DNA from: Cinclus cinclus
Taxonomy: Eukaryota; Chordata; Aves; Passeriformes; Cinclidae
Length of the DNA stretch: 64,000 bases
Assembly (NCBI RefSeq): GCF_963662255.1
Contig: NC_085047.1
Location: 21,767,258-21,831,257 of the forward strand
Reading direction: 5' to 3'
A program made the translations under genes and the position numbers. The notes under the pieces were generated by a model, which made no database searches, had not been told where the DNA came from, and saw nothing but the letters and a program-made list of their open reading frames with translations. Positions 10,121-21,760 of the stretch are shown in pieces. The first letter of the stretch is position 1. Each line of letters opens with the position of its first letter.

Positions 10121-12421
10121 TAGAAACCAACAATGTCCACATGGTTACAGATTTTCATAGGCATCATTGTTAACTCTGCATACAGCTCCAATCAGGCTCT
10201 ATAGTCACCTCATCACCATAGCAACAGCACAGCTCAGAACCTCAGGTGTGGCTTCCATACATTGTGGGCCTGAAGACATACACAGCATAGCAAGCCTTTC
10301 TATTGTAGTTGCCATGGTTTCATTACTTTGATACAAAAATCATTTACATTGCTCTAAGTCATTAGTTAATCTGTGACTTGCTTTTAAAATAACTGGGCTG
10401 TTCCCCATCAAAGATTTGATCTCTGTATGGAAAGTATGATTAAAATTGAGCTGCTCCTTTTGGCACTTGACAGAAGTGCTGTACATCCACTCCCCCTGCC
10501 TTGCTCCAACTGCCATCAGACCAAGGAACTCAAAGGACAGACTATCCCTGTCCCCGGACAACTCATCAGCTAGCATTTCATGACTTCAGATTGTATTTTT
10601 TTTTAAAACAAATAACTGTAGAGAAAGGAATATATACATGGGTGGCTTCAAGTTTCCATTTCAGGATAAGGCAGTTAAGTTTACATGTGTAAATGCCAGT
10701 GCAGCTAAGCCCCTCTTTAGGGGGCTGTTTCAGGAGGCAGCCTGCAGAAAGAAAAGCTTTGGGGAGTGGGATCCCCTGAGCAGCCAGCCTGGAAGGGCTC
10801 CCTGGATCCCAGGCAGCACATGCAAAACACATTAATCACATGCCTTGTGCAGAAAAGGCTGAGGCTCATGGAAGGTGATGAGAAATGTTCCAGCCGGGGG
10901 GAAAACACCTTCCCAACCCCAATACTGTGAAGTCTCCATGGCACTAAAAGCAGGTCATGAATCAAAGCTGCTTTAGCTGAAAGAAGAAAGGAACTCTAAC
11001 AAACACACAGAGAGAAGGCACAGAAGGAAAGATTGCATTGCACCTTCTCCCTTGACAGCTTTCCTGTACACTTAAACTCACCACCTGCCCAGCAACAGGT
11101 ACACTCCATAGGCATTTGTTGCTGTGCTGGTCATGCTGCCTGAGTATCCAGATGCCCAAGCCCAGGACAACTCTGTGCAACTTGTCTTCAGTGTTGAAGC
11201 AATTTGGAAAAAATAAATTATTTTTAAAAAGAGATATGAGGCAAGTCCCAAATTGCATAAACTGGACAAAACAAAAGAATTGCCCACTCTAAACATTCAT
11301 TGTTCTGCTCATGTGGAAAGAAGAGGTAGAACTAGCGGACAGAGACCCACAAGAAGCATAAAGGCATTTTAAAATAACAGTGGAAAAATGACAGACCATA
11401 ATCATTTTCCAAAGCCTTAGGCAGTCATTCTGCTAACTACCATAATTGAAGCTGTCAATTAAATCACCAGTCACAATTCTCTAAGGGCACAAAGAATAGC
11501 TTAAAGTCCTGTGAGTTACCTTCCTTCTCAGTACTATACTAACATACACCACCCCCTGAAACAGACCAGCCCATGGATTGTGAAGCAATGACTCCTGTAA
11601 TCACAGGAACCTGTAGCCCTAAGGGACAAAGGCAAAGTTATCCAAGGGTCCCTTGAATTGGCATTTTGCTTATTTCAACTTCCCCTAAGTTTCCCCTCCA
11701 GTTACAGTCCCTTGGGCACAGGCCTTCAAGGCACTAGTAGTGCTGCTGACAGCCCATCCACCAGTGCCACAAATTGCCCCAGGACACAGTTATGCTTTTG
11801 GGGAAGCACCATGATCAGCTAAGGTAAACCTCTGGCAGCAGGGAAGACAGACCAGAACAGGAGAAACAGTACAAGGTCCTCAAGGAAGCATGTGTGTATG
11901 CAGAAACGTAACTGTACCAGTCCTCAAAACAGAGCATCCAGCATCACAGGGCAGCTTCAGTGAGAGTCATGCTTCAGAGCATAGTCCTCAGGCCATCTCC
12001 TATCCCAGGCCTGGGGCTCTTCATAGGAAGGTCTGTTACTGTGTCCTTATTTCTGCCCTGTAGCAGCACCTCATGATGGAGAGCAGCAGCTGACCAGACA
12101 ATCACAAAACTGCCTACAGATGGACAGTGTTAAACTAAAACCTCTCAAGGTCTTCACTGTTTGAGAAAACTTGCTGTTCTTTGCTGCACATCCCATACAT
12201 GCAACAGAAGAACAAAATACATTTTAGAAAGAAGATATTTGTTCTTACTTATGTAAGAGCTAATACATTTACCTTCTAAAATGTGCTACTAATATAGTAT
12301 AAATATAGATAATTTTTATGGATCAGTCACCATTAAGGTGACTGTCTTGGGAAGAAAAGGCAGAGATTAAAAAAAGACCTATATCTTCATATGTAGTCCC
12401 CAAGAGTCTTTGCTTGGTGCA

Positions 12422-12547
12422 CTACTGGCTTTCACGAGATCTGCTTTGCACCTGCTCTTGTCTTCTGTAAGCTCTCACAATACTGCAGATGCCACTGACC
12501 AAGAACAGCAGTGAGATGGCCGCAAAGTAAGAGGCGTAAATCATGAA
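12422..12547 (-). CDS. SLC19A2: SLC19A2 exon 6 (coding end)
   Basis: 41 codons plus TAG (12422-12424). Acceptor CTGCAG. Encodes helix 12 ([19 protein letters not shown]) and a polar tail ending RSRESQ. Too short to stand out as an open frame; found by splice phase and family match. Confidence 0.9.
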   Translation of the reverse strand, partial: FMIYASYFAAISLLFLVSGICSIVRAYRRQEQVQSRSRESQ

Positions 12548-15500
12548 CTGCAGAGAACAGGGAAAGAAAATAAAAAGAGGTGGTTAAACCAAGTAGCTAC
12601 CAGGTATATAGGAATGCTAGTGAAATAAATGAGTTCCCTTCCACTTCTAAAATATCAGGAGCAGGAGGTTATTTCTCTGTCAAATCCTTGACCCAGAAAC
12701 AGGTAGCTGAGAAGCTTTACAGCTTGGTTTATCTTCCTCCTTTCCTCACCTCCCATCAATAAAGGTAAGAGCATCTATCATACCTGGGTGAAGATGTCCA
12801 AGCCAAGCCCACTGGCATCCACAACAATCACAGTGAGCAGAGTCTGAAGTGCTAAGGCAATGAAAGTATTGACCCCAAACACCAGGGCATACCGCTCCAC
12901 GCTGAGATTTGTGGCAATCTGGAACCTAGAAAGAAAGGGATGAACAGAACCACAAGGGAAAAAGGAGAGAAATGCACAAATGGCAGGAATGGTTCTAGAC
13001 AGAATGACTTTGCAACCTGAGGAGTTATATTGACTGGTTTAATATTTTCCACAGCTAAATTATCTTGCACAGATAGTGTCTGTTTCTAAATAGGATCACA
13101 ATGGACTGAGAAGCTAGAAGAGACCCACAGACACATGCAACCCTTTTTTTAGAAAGCAAACGAACAACCCAGCCCACCATTTAGAGAACTCAGTGGGTTT
13201 CAGTGTTACTAAAGCAGCCCTGCTGTCTGATGTTAAAGCTCTTGTCATGTAAAGAAGATGCAATGCACTCTGACCCCAGAGAACTGTTGGCAATCTCAAA
13301 TCTTCAGTCTGTTGCTGTGTGGTCCATAACCTTTTGCATCCTAACCAGAACTCCCTTTGCAGTTGCCAGTTTCAGCATCACTCCTCTTCTTGTGCTTGAG
13401 CTGTCTTGGAGTGATTTTGTGGTTCAAAAACCAGCTGTGCTTTCCTCCCCAAAGTGACAAATAACATTGAAGTAGTTTTCCTACAGGTTTGGGGAAGTTG
13501 ATGCTTCAGTCCAGGCAAGGCATTGTCCTTTCCTCATCTATTTACACTTCACTCAAGTCACGCTTACGAAAAACATCCCCCTACCAATTAGCACTATCTA
13601 ATATTTAGAAGTAGTCACTTCAAGCTGCCAAGTGTGCTTGGGAAATTTTAAGCTTGGGCACACTGCCAGCCAAACATATCTCTATGCCTCAGTTTCCAAC
13701 CTGAATAACAACACAAACCCTTGCAACAGACTCTTGTTACAAGCTGTAACCTTGAGAGCAGTTTACATTACAGAGATACTCACGTTGCTATTGTGATTAG
13801 CATCATGTAGATAATTCTGAAGATGACATAGGATCCATAGCACACCCAGATGTTACGAACAGTGTCCATGACATACACAGCAGCAGCAATAAGAAAGGAG
13901 AACAGGGCAAGTGCCACTTCACCCCACACTGCCCAGGATGTTTTTATGTGACCCACAACAACAACTGCAACAGCTCCTGTGAGGGGAAGGAAACCATAAA
14001 TCTTAGTAATTACAGTTGGAGCAATTTGGAGATGGTGCATTGGGAGCTCTACAGCCTCTAACAGCCAAACATGAATGAAGCAGATGACACACATGGGAAC
14101 ACCTTAGCAGCTCTCCTTCCCAACCCCTCCCTCACCTGGAACTCTGCTGTAAACTCCCACTTACTTTCACAGAAACAGGAAAAAAAAATACATAGGTCAA
14201 TGCTGACTGCCTCTAAAGTCTCCTCTCTGGCTCCAGAAGCACAACAACCCCAGGCCTCAGACCACTGCCACTCAGTCCTCTGTGCTTGACTGTGGCAGTG
14301 CTGTAAATAATCAGGCAATTTTTGTTTAGAAATGCAAACCCTGCTTCTCAAAAGCAGTCACCTTATTATTTAGTGGTGCTTTAGCAGAGGGTAGGAGGGA
14401 GAAAGACACTACTCACTTTAATGCACAGCTGTTAGAGCTCTCTCCCAGGAAGCAGAAAAACCTACATTTACTGTCATCTCCACACTGGGATGTAAGAGTA
14501 AGTAAGATGAGGAGTCCAAATCCACATCTCCTGAGAGGTGGCCTAATCACAGGGTATAATCATGCACTATCAATTGTGCAAGAACAATCCTTTACAATCC
14601 AGACAGGTTTGTAACTCTGTCTAGATTTTATGAAGGGGGATGGGGATGAAAGACAAATCATAAGATGGGAAAGCATGTGGGGTTTTGTGCAATTCAATGA
14701 AGCAGACAAGGTGTGTTTCTTGCGCTGTAATAGGTGCAACTACTGAGAAGCCTAAATACATATTACATTAATAGAAAATTCCCATTCCAAGTAGGTCTTG
14801 TCCTGGAAACAAGCCAAATGGCAACCAACAGCGTAATGGCTGTACACAGCAAACCAGACAAACAGCACACTGACAAAGGGAGGTTTACAGGACATCTCTG
14901 AAAAACAGGATTGTGTTCAGCAGTAGACCACTGCACAGAAGTGCTACAGTGCAGTATCTAAGCTCTTTGTAGCCCTTAGGTGGCATGCTGTCTTAGAAAA
15001 CCTTCAAGCACACCAAGACTCCTTATGAACCACCAGTTTGCAAAAACCTGCAATCCTGTCAGACCTTACATCAGTCTTGCAGACTGGTGAAGAAGGGCAC
15101 TATGCCAAGGGAAAGGATTTATTTTCCCCCACTACAGTTTTCTTGGTGCCTGCTGTGACATGACCTGACTAACATCTTTGAAAGTCTGGCTCTCCCAGTA
15201 GCAAAACTGTTGAGATGCAAAAAGAAGCTAAGTCCTAGAGCATTCTTCCTACTGTCTCAGCAATTCTGAAATTTGGGAACAGGCATGAGGATCTCATGGC
15301 AATTCATGAAATTGTACTCTCCCTACATGCCAAGGTTCTATCAGCCCAACACCTAATTAAGATATTCAATCTCTGTCTTCCAGTGAGACACATTCATCTG
15401 ATGCAGTGGTTTAACAACCCGACCTAATACAGGATTGCCACACTGTGAAGAAGGTGCAGGGATGCAACCTAACAGCCAGCTACCCTCCCTAGAAGGAATA

Positions 15501-18500
15501 CTATTTCTCTTCCCCAGGACAGGGAGCCGACAGCTACGTGAGTCACCATGCCAATTAAACCCTTTCTGCAGGGCAGAGATGACAACAGCACCTAGTGCAA
15601 AGGTTGCCAAACATTGCTCCTAACTGAGCACAGAATGACTAACAGTAATAAAAATGGCAATTCACATCTGGGATGCAGCAAAAGAGGTATTTCTGGTACA
15701 GAGAGAAGAGTGAACAGCATATCCCTCTGTAAGTCTGAGACCTCACTGAATAAAGTTGAGTGCAATTCTGATTATCCACCTTAAAAAGAATGCAACTCAA
15801 ACCAGGTTTGGTGCAAAGATGGGCTAGTAAGGAAGAGAACAAAGAGCTTAACTTTATCAAAGAACAACTAGAAAAACCTGTCTTGTCGGGCCCAGAGCAA
15901 AGATTTTATCCTAAAATACAACCTTGGCATGACATCAGAGATAAATAAACAGCACATTAATAAATTCAAACTGGAAATCAGAAGTTAAAGCATTTGCCCT
16001 AGCACCTAGGAAGTCAGGTCACTGCATGCTCACTCTTAACAGGTGTTAGAACTTCCATTCCTGTCACACACTTCAAGTTTTTAGTTGTGACTATTAATTC
16101 ATTCAACTTTGCCTCTTTCAAGCACTTAGTCTCTGTCAACTGGAAGGATTCTGTCTTTTGATCAGTTCATGCTAATTTGCCTGAAAACACCACTCAAAGT
16201 GATTCAACTGTTTATAAAAATTATACTTGAGAAAAAATCAAAATGGAAAACTAAAAACTTCAGTCATATAAGAGTTTAGGTCCATTGTTCACAGGCCTTT
16301 TAAAAAAGGACCTTGTTATCAAATATGTTCATTATAAGGTTTGAAGAATACCCTTCCCCCTTTTTTTATTTTTTAAATTGTGCTGCTATTAGGCCACATT
16401 ATGGGTCTTCTTTTCCTTGATACCAATTTTTCTCCTTCTGGGACAAAGGTAGTATGGTATAGGAAGCCAGTCCAAACAAGAAGTAAGAGCCACAGGCTCA
16501 TGCTAGAGTGGAGAAACAGTGTATGAGAGCAAGCTATTTTAGGGCAGGTTTAGCACATCAAGGACTAAATAGACAAAGTCCTCAAGTTGCCAGCAGCTTC
16601 AAACTCAACTAACAATGTGTTATGGACCAGCTTTTAGAACTATAAACCAGACACAGCTTCCTACTGAACTCCAAGAAGGGGCTGAGCACACCCAACAGAG
16701 CACTAATAATTTGTTTGTGTGAAACCTTGGTTTCTTTTGCCCACAAGTAGGTAATGTCCACAGCAGGTGATGGAATAATGACTCCATCAAAGAAAAGAGA
16801 CACGCTGCAGGAATATCAAGAAAACCTCTGTAAGGGTATGTTAGCTATTTTAAAAAGGTATTGTCCTAGTTCTGGTAATGAAAGTATTAAAAAACTTCAT
16901 AGATGAATGCTTGTGTTGAACTGACCTACCTGTCCCTTTCAAGTAAACCATCTTCTTTCATCTTAATAGCTTCTGCTCCTAACAGTGCTGAAATGACTAA
17001 ACATGGCTCACTGCATGCTGTGTACATACAGGAAACCTTCATAGGCTCCTGGAGGAAAACCAAACACACCATGTCTGATTCTGAGCGGCTAAAACAAACA
17101 TAACCCCACTGTCATGATGAAAGTGGAGCCTTCTGACAAGTATTTCAGAATGAAGATTGGCTTGGGAATTTCCTCTAAACACCGATGTACTGGATTACAA
17201 GAATCAGGGCTGCTTCAGCAACTAACTCACACTGAGTACCCTACCTGTGCATGTCAGGGATGACTCACCCCGAATGCAAGGTTTACCTCTCCTGCATGCC
17301 TGGGGGAATGCATGGCACTTCCAAATCATGCTCTAGTGACCTTGAGGGAAACAAGACATTTCCCACAGCAGAGCAGGAGCTAAGCAGAAGCTTACCCAGG
17401 AGTGTTGAGGCCGCCTCCACAGCACCATTGTAGATGTCCACTCCTTGAGAAGGCAGCACCATTTCCCACAGGCCCTGAGCATAGTTGATGACCTGAAAGT
17501 AGCCACAGGTGGACAGTGCCCACCACACAGACCAGCAGAGCATGGTCCTGGAAGAGTAGCACTGCAGGAAGTCCCGCCAGAGATCTTTGAGCACCTTTAT
17601 GATGTCTACTTTCTGCTTCTGCATAGATTGGAGAAGGAAGGGGAGAGAATGAATTCACACTGCTCCACAAAATTGCCCCTTTCAGGTGGTCTGCTCACTG
17701 AGCGACAATACCACTCTTGGACACAAAACCCCCCCACAGAGTGATGAATAAAAAGCTTTCCCATCCCACAGTCCCTGTGCCAAACAGGGCCCTATCCTTA
17801 CAAGCACAGGAAGGGTTCAGTCCCAAACACTCCTCCATCTCTGGCTCTCCCCAGCAGAGACCATGTTATGTGAGCAAGTGAAGTAACACCAGCGAATAGA
17901 ACACAATATCCAATTTGACAAGACAGGATTAGAAGCCAGCCATTTACATTATAAAGGCAAAAAAATATCACTGACAATTTTAAGTCTGATTCAAATTTAA
18001 GCAAATTTTGTAGCACAGAGAACGATATCTGTCCCCAAATAAGTTGATGTTCTTTAGAACAGGGATTGGGAGTTTAGAAATACCCAAAGAAGCAATCTCA
18101 TTCCCACACACTCTATCCCTGTTAAAGCTCACCAAGGCTTCAAGAAGGTGAGAGATGTCACCTAGGGATCTAAAAGGAAGCTTCCACCAGACATTGCTGT
18201 TGCAAATGGCAGCTCTGGTACATGCAAGTGCCCTGACAAATGGCATGAGATAAAAAAAATGAAGCTTTCCACTCCAAATATTTCTAGAAAGAGCATGAAA
18301 GGGGACAGACCCTTAAAAATAACTGAAAATAGATCAATTCTAGCAACAGAGGATGACAACTATCAAAACTGCTTTTTACATACAGACTGTTACAGTCCTG
18401 TTCTTTACCACTTTATGTCAACAGCAACAGAGAAAAAGAGCATATCTTTACTTTGTAGACAAAAGTTCCTGGTTACATTTGCTGCATGCACACATGTACA

Positions 18501-21500
18501 GACATAGTGTAGACTCTGTAGGGCAAGACCCTTCCAGTCTGCGTAGGGGGAGCAGTTACTTCATACGAGACTGGGCAGAGCCCCAAGGCCCACCCAGCAC
18601 CTCAGGCCCCTGTGAACTTGGATTCCCTGCAGGGAAACACACAGCATTGTCACAGGACTGAGCTATTGCTCATAACATTGTGCTGTCACATGTCCAGTTT
18701 CAGAGTGGTTTCCAGACAGCAGCAGCAATTTTGAGCTCTTGGCATCATGTCCTTTCCCTGGGGGAATAATGCAGTGTGTGCCTGGGAGAGACTATTTTCC
18801 ATGAGCAATAAAACTAATTTCAAAATATTTTTTTACCAAAAGCCCAAAAGACCACAGCCTGAAACCTGTCCTGAACTTCCTTCCTTCCACCCCTTCAAGT
18901 GTTACTTCTAAGCATCTTTATTAATCACCACATAGTCCCACCAGTGCTCTGTCAATGGCCTAACTCTTGCTCTGCACGTGCATACCATTCCTCCAAAACA
19001 CAAAAGAGCAGCTTGGGAAGAGGTGAGCTCGTGGCAATATGACTTTAGCACATACTCTCACACAGATGATTTCACATGAAGCTCAAGTTTAGGTGCAGGA
19101 AAACAAGAGGAGGAAACAGTCACACACAGTGCAAAAACTGATTTGGCTATTCAGCCCCAAGCATGTGTCTGGTAAGGTAGAAAGACCTGCTGTGCCCTGG
19201 CCTGGCACAGTACAATTATTCCTACAGGCATCCATGTTTGTGAAAATGGTCACTGTTACCTCAGTAAGAAGTACAATCATCACACACCAGTGCTCCTCAG
19301 CCTTCAGCACCTGGTGTAAGTGGCCTCTGGGGAGTTAGGCAGGTGTACTTGTTCCTTTTCTAAACTTCTCTCCACTACTTTGGTAGTACATGTACTCTCA
19401 CAGAACAGGAGTAAGACAAACTTAAAAAAGGGATGGATAAGTTATATGTTTATGGCACAGAATTTGTCTTAACAAATACCCTTCAGCACACAAGCATAAC
19501 ACAGGTAAAAATACCCTTGCTTACACAAGATCATGCTGGATGGGGCAGGATTACGTCCCTGGAATGTTAATATCCTTAATTCCTAGCTGTAGCTAGAGAA
19601 GCAGAAAACAGCCCTGGATGCTGCCTCCCCCAAACCAGCTAACTGTGGCTTACTTGCTAAGAAATACCCACTGCTGACTAATCCAGCAGCTGTGCTTACC
19701 TTCTGGCTTGTCCTCAGAACCAGCATGGCCTCCTTCTGTCCGAGGAGCAAGGTTAGCCTCTCCCCAGGGCCTCAAATCCCCATGCCAGGAATCTCCACGT
19801 TTGCATTCCCTTGAGCAGTGTGGCCAGTAGGAACCTGCCCAGCAGGCAACTACACATTCACACTGGGCCTCAAAACTGGAGGCTGCTCACACATGGTGGG
19901 ACCTAGCACATCTCTCCACCAAGCAAGAGTCCCTGCACTTGTTTCCATACAAATGACTTTGCCAAGTTATGAAGCCCACAAAAAGCTCAAGTCAGCACAC
20001 TACCTTGGCATTCTCAGGGGCTGCATTAAGCTGATATCATGCAGATATGCTTCCTGTAATTTATCCACATTCTGCCCTTCTGTAACTAATCAATGTCTGC
20101 TTCCAAGGGTCCTCAAGAACTACTGCAGTTTCCTTCCTAGACCTGTTTCTTTCCAGGATCATACAATAAACACCAATTATTACACAGCATATTACAGCAC
20201 AACTCTCACAACAGTTGGAGTAACAATGTCAAAATCTGAGTACAAGAAGAATTGCCCCTTTTCTGCAAGTCACTGGGTGCATCCAGAAGCACACACAGAG
20301 TTTGGACATATGCTCAAAATTCAGTGTCCCAGAGATGTCCCTTGCTTTGTACCATTGGATAGCAATCTGATGCCCATGGCATTCAAACTGCAGCCTTGTG
20401 AGACGTGAAGAGCAATTTCAGAAAAAACTAAGGAGCAGTCTATCATGCTCAAACAGCAAAGAGACGCCAGTAATAATTCTCCTTGTGCCATAAATAAGTC
20501 AGTGGGATAAGTAAAGGAATATTTTTTCGCTGTTAGATGTTATATCTCTACTGGTACATACATATATGCATGCATGACAACCACATCAGTATGGCATCTT
20601 CTACTCATGTAAATTCAGGGCACCACTCACCTGTTTTTCCACTGAATGCCCCTCCCCATTTAAGGGAACTTTTGTCTCATCCTCCCAGCCAGGTGCTCTC
20701 TGCACATCAGGATGATCTTGGACAGCCGCTCCATTTTTACAGTCCATGACCTTCATTTCACAACTAAGCCGCTGACTTGAGAGGTGGTGAAAGAAAAGGC
20801 TTTTTTGTGGCATGGGCAGGAACCACGCCGTTCCAAAGGCAATGGATATGCTGGTTAAGGAGATAACGTTCAAGCTGAAGAGAGACCATCCCACCACTGA
20901 CACAAGCACCTGCCCAGACACCGAGCCCACTGTGTAGCCCACCAGGGTGGCACTTCGGCAGTAGCTGGTGACCTTCTGGTACACCTTGATATCGACGACA
21001 CTGTAGATGTAGGAATAATAGGCGATGTCGGTGGCAGTCCCCATCCCGTAGAAGAACTCGAGGAACTGGATAGCCCGCAGCCCCTGGGCGTACAGCAGCA
21101 TGAACCAGGTGACGATGAGGCTCAGGCCCTGCAGCAGGACCACAGGCTTGTACCGCAGGTAGTCCGTGGCCAGGAACACGGGGAATAGCAACGCCAGGTA
21201 GGAGTAAGTCCACACCGGGTAAATCTCGTTGAACACCTGCGGGAGGGAAAAGACGGCGGTGACCGCCAGCACCCACGTACTGCGAACAACACACAGACAA
21301 ACACCCCGCTGGGGGGTTGGGGGGAGGAAGACACCCGGGTACCTGGGTCTCGGAAAGGTTCTTACGCGGCCCCAGCAGGTACCGGGTGAGGAACGGCTCC
21401 GACGGCCGCACGCTGCAGAAGAAACCGTAGGCGCAGAGCAGCGCCGTGGGCAGCGCCCAGCAGCATGCACTGGCGCTGGCAGCCTGGGCGGAGCGCCGCG

Positions 21501-21528
21501 CTGGCCGCCCCCCGTGGGAGTCCGCCAT
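12422..21528 (-). CDS. SLC19A2: Thiamine transporter 1 (SLC19A2), six coding exons
   Basis: High-affinity thiamine uptake carrier of the reduced-folate carrier family, in the plasma membrane. Six exons at 21343-21528, 20631-21236, 17396-17618, 13784-13976, 12784-12925 and 12422-12547 join in phase into 491 codons. The human protein has 497. All introns have GT-AG ends. Strong family matches include RPSEPFLT in exon 1, [14 protein letters not shown] and the [20 protein letters not shown] segment in exon 2, and [16 protein letters not shown] in exon 3. Exon 4 has [17 protein letters not shown] and exon 5 has [20 protein letters not shown]. Twelve membrane helices are expected, with a hydrophilic central loop at the exon 2/3 border. 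The start ATG (21526-21528) follows a GC-rich promoter. The close match to SLC19A2 and the adjacent F5 argue against SLC19A3. No damage is seen. Confidence 0.97.
12784..12925 (-). CDS. SLC19A2: SLC19A2 exon 5
   Basis: 142 bases. Acceptor TTCTAG, donor GTATGA. Encodes [19 protein letters not shown] and helix 11, ending LDIFTQ in phase 0. Confidence 0.92.
13660..13722 (+). repeat. MIR-like ancient SINE remnant (SLC19A2 intron 4)
   Basis: CTCTATGCCTCAGTTTCC followed by CTGAATAA resembles the conserved 3' part of MIR SINEs. Short and diverged. Confidence 0.35.
13784..13976 (-). CDS. SLC19A2: SLC19A2 exon 4
   Basis: 193 bases. Acceptor CTCACAG, donor GTGAGT. Encodes [14 protein letters not shown] through [13 protein letters not shown], helices 9-10. 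Confidence 0.93.
13977..17395 (-). other. SLC19A2 intron 3
   Basis: 3.4 kb without recognisable genes. Ordinary single-copy-looking sequence. Confidence 0.6.
17396..17618 (-). CDS. SLC19A2: SLC19A2 exon 3
   Basis: 223 bases. Acceptor ATGCAG, donor GTAAGC, enters in phase 0 and leaves in phase 1. Encodes the loop end and helices 7-8 with [16 protein letters not shown] and the EAASTLLG end. Confidence 0.93.
17619..20630 (-). other. SLC19A2 intron 2
   Basis: 3.0 kb. The longest open frame (19818-20408, plus strand) shows no family resemblance or splice context, so nothing is annotated here. Confidence 0.55.
20631..21236 (-). CDS. SLC19A2: SLC19A2 exon 2
   Basis: 202 codons from VFNEIYPVW to the central loop, ending VEKQ at donor GTGAGT. 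Acceptor CCGCAG. Carries helices 2-6 and the variable cytosolic loop, which differs most from the mammalian protein. Confidence 0.95.
21343..21528 (-). CDS. SLC19A2: SLC19A2 exon 1 (coding)
   Basis: 62 codons from ATG to the donor GTACCC. The N-terminal tail is short and Ala/Ser-rich, followed by the first membrane helix and [14 protein letters not shown]. Ends in phase 0. Confidence 0.93.
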
Positions 21529-21760
21529 GCCGCGCCGGGCCGGGCCAGGGTCACTCCCGGGGCCGGAGGCGCCAGCGCGGGCGCGTCCCGGTCACTTCCC
21601 GCGAGGCGGCCATAGCCGCGGTCCGCAGCGCTGCGCCCCACACTGATTGGCCGAGGCTGGGGGGACGAGGCCGCGCACCGTGCTCGGATTGGGTGAGTCC
21701 GCCCCCCGGGCGGGGCCAAAGATCGCACGCGCCGGAGGGGGGGCGGGGCAAGGCCCGGGT
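21529..21760 (-). promoter_or_regulatory. SLC19A2 CpG-island promoter with CCAAT and GC boxes
   Basis: Very GC- and CpG-rich DNA directly upstream of the ATG. On the minus strand there are two CCAAT boxes (plus-strand ATTGG at 21646-21650 and 21688-21692) and two GC boxes (GGGCGGGGC at 21708-21716 and 21741-21749). No TATA box is seen. This is a typical housekeeping-type promoter; the start site is not mapped. Confidence 0.7.

Noticed and set aside
19818..20408. 196-codon plus-strand frame in SLC19A2 intron 2
   Set aside because: No recognisable family, low-complexity Ser/Thr/His mix, opposite strand to the gene and no promoter context.
12422..21528. SLC19A3 instead of SLC19A2
   Set aside because: Near-identical segments in exons 2-5 and the F5 neighbour favour SLC19A2.
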